Assembly: GCA_959606905.1 (NCBI GenBank)
Contig: CAUHML010000092.1
Span: forward strand, 1 to 12,926
Reading direction: 5' to 3'
DNA length: 12,926 nucleotides
DNA from: an uncultured Bacteroides sp.
Lineage (GTDB): Bacteria > Bacteroidota > Bacteroidia > Bacteroidales > Bacteroidaceae
Of this stretch, positions 11,826 to 12,926 are shown one piece after another. The notes beneath the pieces were generated by a model that was not told where the DNA came from, made no database searches, and saw only the letters and a program-made list of their open reading frames with translations. Every line of letters starts with the position of its first letter. Position 1 is the stretch's first letter. The translations under genes and the position numbers were made by a program.

Positions 11826-11843
11826 TCATTAGCTCACACGATT

Positions 11844-12206
11844 ATGGAACGGGTATTTACAGAACTCACCCCTGAATGCGAGGTTACAGCACGGATGTAT
11901 GCGCAAGGGTATGAGAAAAAGGAAATTGCCAATATCAAATGTCGGGCGGTTAGCACAATTAACAACCAGTTGCAAAAGGCTTTTGATATATTGCATGTAC
12001 GGAATGGGAGAGAGCTTGCTACCATGCTTTACGAACGGATAGCCGGTGTGAAACTTACAATGGATTTTTCACCAACAGTTCGTATGTCTGTAGCTTATAG
12101 TTTGCTATGTATATTTTCTCTATCGCTTTATCACGAACAGAGCGAAATGAGAAGAGGAAGAGAATTAAGAGTAGAACGGATTGAAATAATAAGGAGGGCG
12201 GAATGA
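11844..12206 (+). CDS. LuxR-type helix-turn-helix protein with membrane segment
   Basis: A 120-residue protein. Residues of about 7-66 match the LuxR/GerE DNA-binding domain: LTPECEVTARMYAQG, KKEIAN, AVSTINNQLQKAFDILHV and NGRELATML. There is no receiver domain. Residues 80-97 (VRMSVAYSLLCIFSLSLY) are hydrophobic enough for one membrane helix, followed by a basic tail. A DNA-binding domain fused to a membrane helix without sensor is unusual and may tether phage regulation, or DNA, to the membrane. It begins with the shared leader CACACGATTATG and ends in an ATGA overlap with the next gene. Confidence 0.8.
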   Translation: MERVFTELTPECEVTARMYAQGYEKKEIANIKCRAVSTINNQLQKAFDILHVRNGRELATMLYERIAGVKLTMDFSPTVRMSVAYSLLCIFSLSLYHEQSEMRRGRELRVERIEIIRRAE

Positions 12207-12511
12207 ATATAGAAGAAATCCAATCCATTATGATAGACAGTTATCAGGTTGGTTATATGGAGGCGGTCAAGGCATATGAGCCGGCACAAGACCTTATCCG
12301 ATTGAGGGATGTAAAGAAATGGCTAAGGATGATGCGAATAGACTGGAAGCGGTTCAATGTACTTGTGAATAAAGAACTGATAAAGCCTATCAGAAAAGGA
12401 GAAAGCCGAAATTCCCCCCTTTATTATTCAAAAACAGAAATCAAACAAGCCTTGTCGCTGGCGAATGTCAGCGGAATAATGGCGAGAGATACAATTGGAT
12501 TAACCTTTTAA
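12203..12511 (+). CDS. Small HTH-like phage protein
   Basis: A 102-residue protein. Residues of about 31-92 (IRLRDVKKWLRMMRIDWKR, then NKELIKPIRKGE and SPLYYSKTEIKQAL) look like the MerR/excisionase-type winged helix used by Bacteroides phage and mobile-element DNA-binding proteins: a specificity helix, a basic turn and a strand ending in YYSKTEI. The first 30 residues are an acidic helix. It is coupled to the LuxR-type gene by ATGA (12203-12206) and stands 12 bases before the Sak4-like gene. It may be an accessory replication or control protein; the family is not certain. Confidence 0.7.
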   Translation: MNIEEIQSIMIDSYQVGYMEAVKAYEPAQDLIRLRDVKKWLRMMRIDWKRFNVLVNKELIKPIRKGESRNSPLYYSKTEIKQALSLANVSGIMARDTIGLTF

Positions 12512-12523
12512 ATATTTACGATT

Positions 12524-12926
12524 ATGAGTCTTATAAAAAAATCAAATGAATTAGTAATCCCTACCACTGTAAAGATGATGATTTACGGACAGGCTGGTAT
12601 GGGAAAATCAACAGTGGCATTGAGCGCACCGAAACCGTTATTATTGGATTTCGATAATGGTGTTAAGCGTATGAATATGGCGCATTTGGAAAACATAGAT
12701 ACTGTACAGGTCACTTCATGGAGTGATGTTCAACAGGTCTTGCAGGAGGATTTGTCTGCTTATCAGACCATTGTAGTTGATACAATCGGTAAGATGATGG
12801 ATTTCATCATTACTTATAAATGTGGTAGCCGCCAACCGTCTATCAAGGACTGGAGCGGTATCAATGCCGAATTTTCATGGATGACACGAACACTTTCGGG
12901 GCTTAACAAGCACATCATTTTCGTTG
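12524..12926 (+). CDS. Sak4-like AAA_24 recombination ATPase, 5' part only
   Basis: The frame runs off the window; 134 codons are seen. Walker A is GQAGMGKST (residues 22-30). LLLDFDNGVKRM (39-50) is the AAA_24/Sak4 signature, and Walker B lies in TIVVDT (82-87). This is a RecA-like core related to phage Sak4, which binds single-stranded DNA and promotes annealing in phage recombination and replication. Family annotation is usually just ATP-binding protein. The start ATG follows the leader TACGATTATG. It is the third gene of a tight block with the LuxR-type and small HTH genes, so an early replication module begins here. Confidence 0.85.
   Translation, partial: MSLIKKSNELVIPTTVKMMIYGQAGMGKSTVALSAPKPLLLDFDNGVKRMNMAHLENIDTVQVTSWSDVQQVLQEDLSAYQTIVVDTIGKMMDFIITYKCGSRQPSIKDWSGINAEFSWMTRTLSGLNKHIIFV

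Noticed and set aside
1..12926. CRISPR arrays, insertion sequences, diversity-generating retroelement or retron
   Set aside because: No repeat-spacer pattern, transposase, reverse transcriptase or paired template/variable repeats were found on either strand.

Overview
The window looks like Bacteroides (or close Bacteroidales) DNA: AT-rich, promoters of the Bacteroidetes form (-7 box TAnnTTTG), few Shine-Dalgarno sites, a surface lipoprotein whose cysteine is followed by S/D/E residues, and Bacteroides-type membrane-bound AraC and radical SAM genes. It splits into two parts at about position 5348.

Positions 1-5302 are host chromosome. They hold a small four-helix membrane protein, a B12-binding-type radical SAM enzyme on the minus strand, and, divergent from it, a membrane-tethered TPR/AraC regulator. 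A gene-poor stretch of about 790 bases follows, with a possible 56-codon ORF and several hairpins. It ends in the intact terminator and the 3' half (46 nt, anticodon GTG) of a minus-strand tRNA-His. The 5' half of that tRNA is missing and replaced by unrelated DNA. This is the expected scar of an integrase that uses tRNA-His, and it places an integrated element to the right of position 5348.

Positions 5349 onward are the left end of a prophage. A leftward lysogeny operon runs: CI/LexA-like S24 repressor, 481-residue protein with an EVE-like domain and a PD-(D/E)XK nuclease domain, YD-repeat surface lipoprotein, small membrane protein. The intergenic gaps are 4, 4 and 16 nt. Because the nuclease and lipoprotein sit directly behind the repressor, they should be made in the lysogen, as expected for phage-carried defence or superinfection-exclusion genes. 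I consider this the most interesting system in the window.

Three copies of one 19-bp palindrome (TACTGA-N7-TCAGTA, at 8651, 9559 and 9589) flank the switch region. Two of them overlap rightward promoters, so they are very likely the repressor operators. One such promoter drives a roughly 105-nt RNA with a GUAA-capped hairpin and a terminator, a candidate repressor-controlled phage sRNA or attenuated leader.

Rightward early genes start at 9689 and include a DUF2693/SH3-like protein, several very small proteins, a LuxR-type HTH protein with a membrane segment, a small HTH-like protein, and the start of a Sak4-like (AAA_24) recombination ATPase that runs off the window. Between them lie two RNA-rich gaps: 10313-10684, with several long perfect helices just upstream of a 55-codon gene, and 11228-11558, which ends in a tRNA-like sequence with an abnormal anticodon region. 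No integrase, terminase or structural genes are present; they would lie beyond the right edge.
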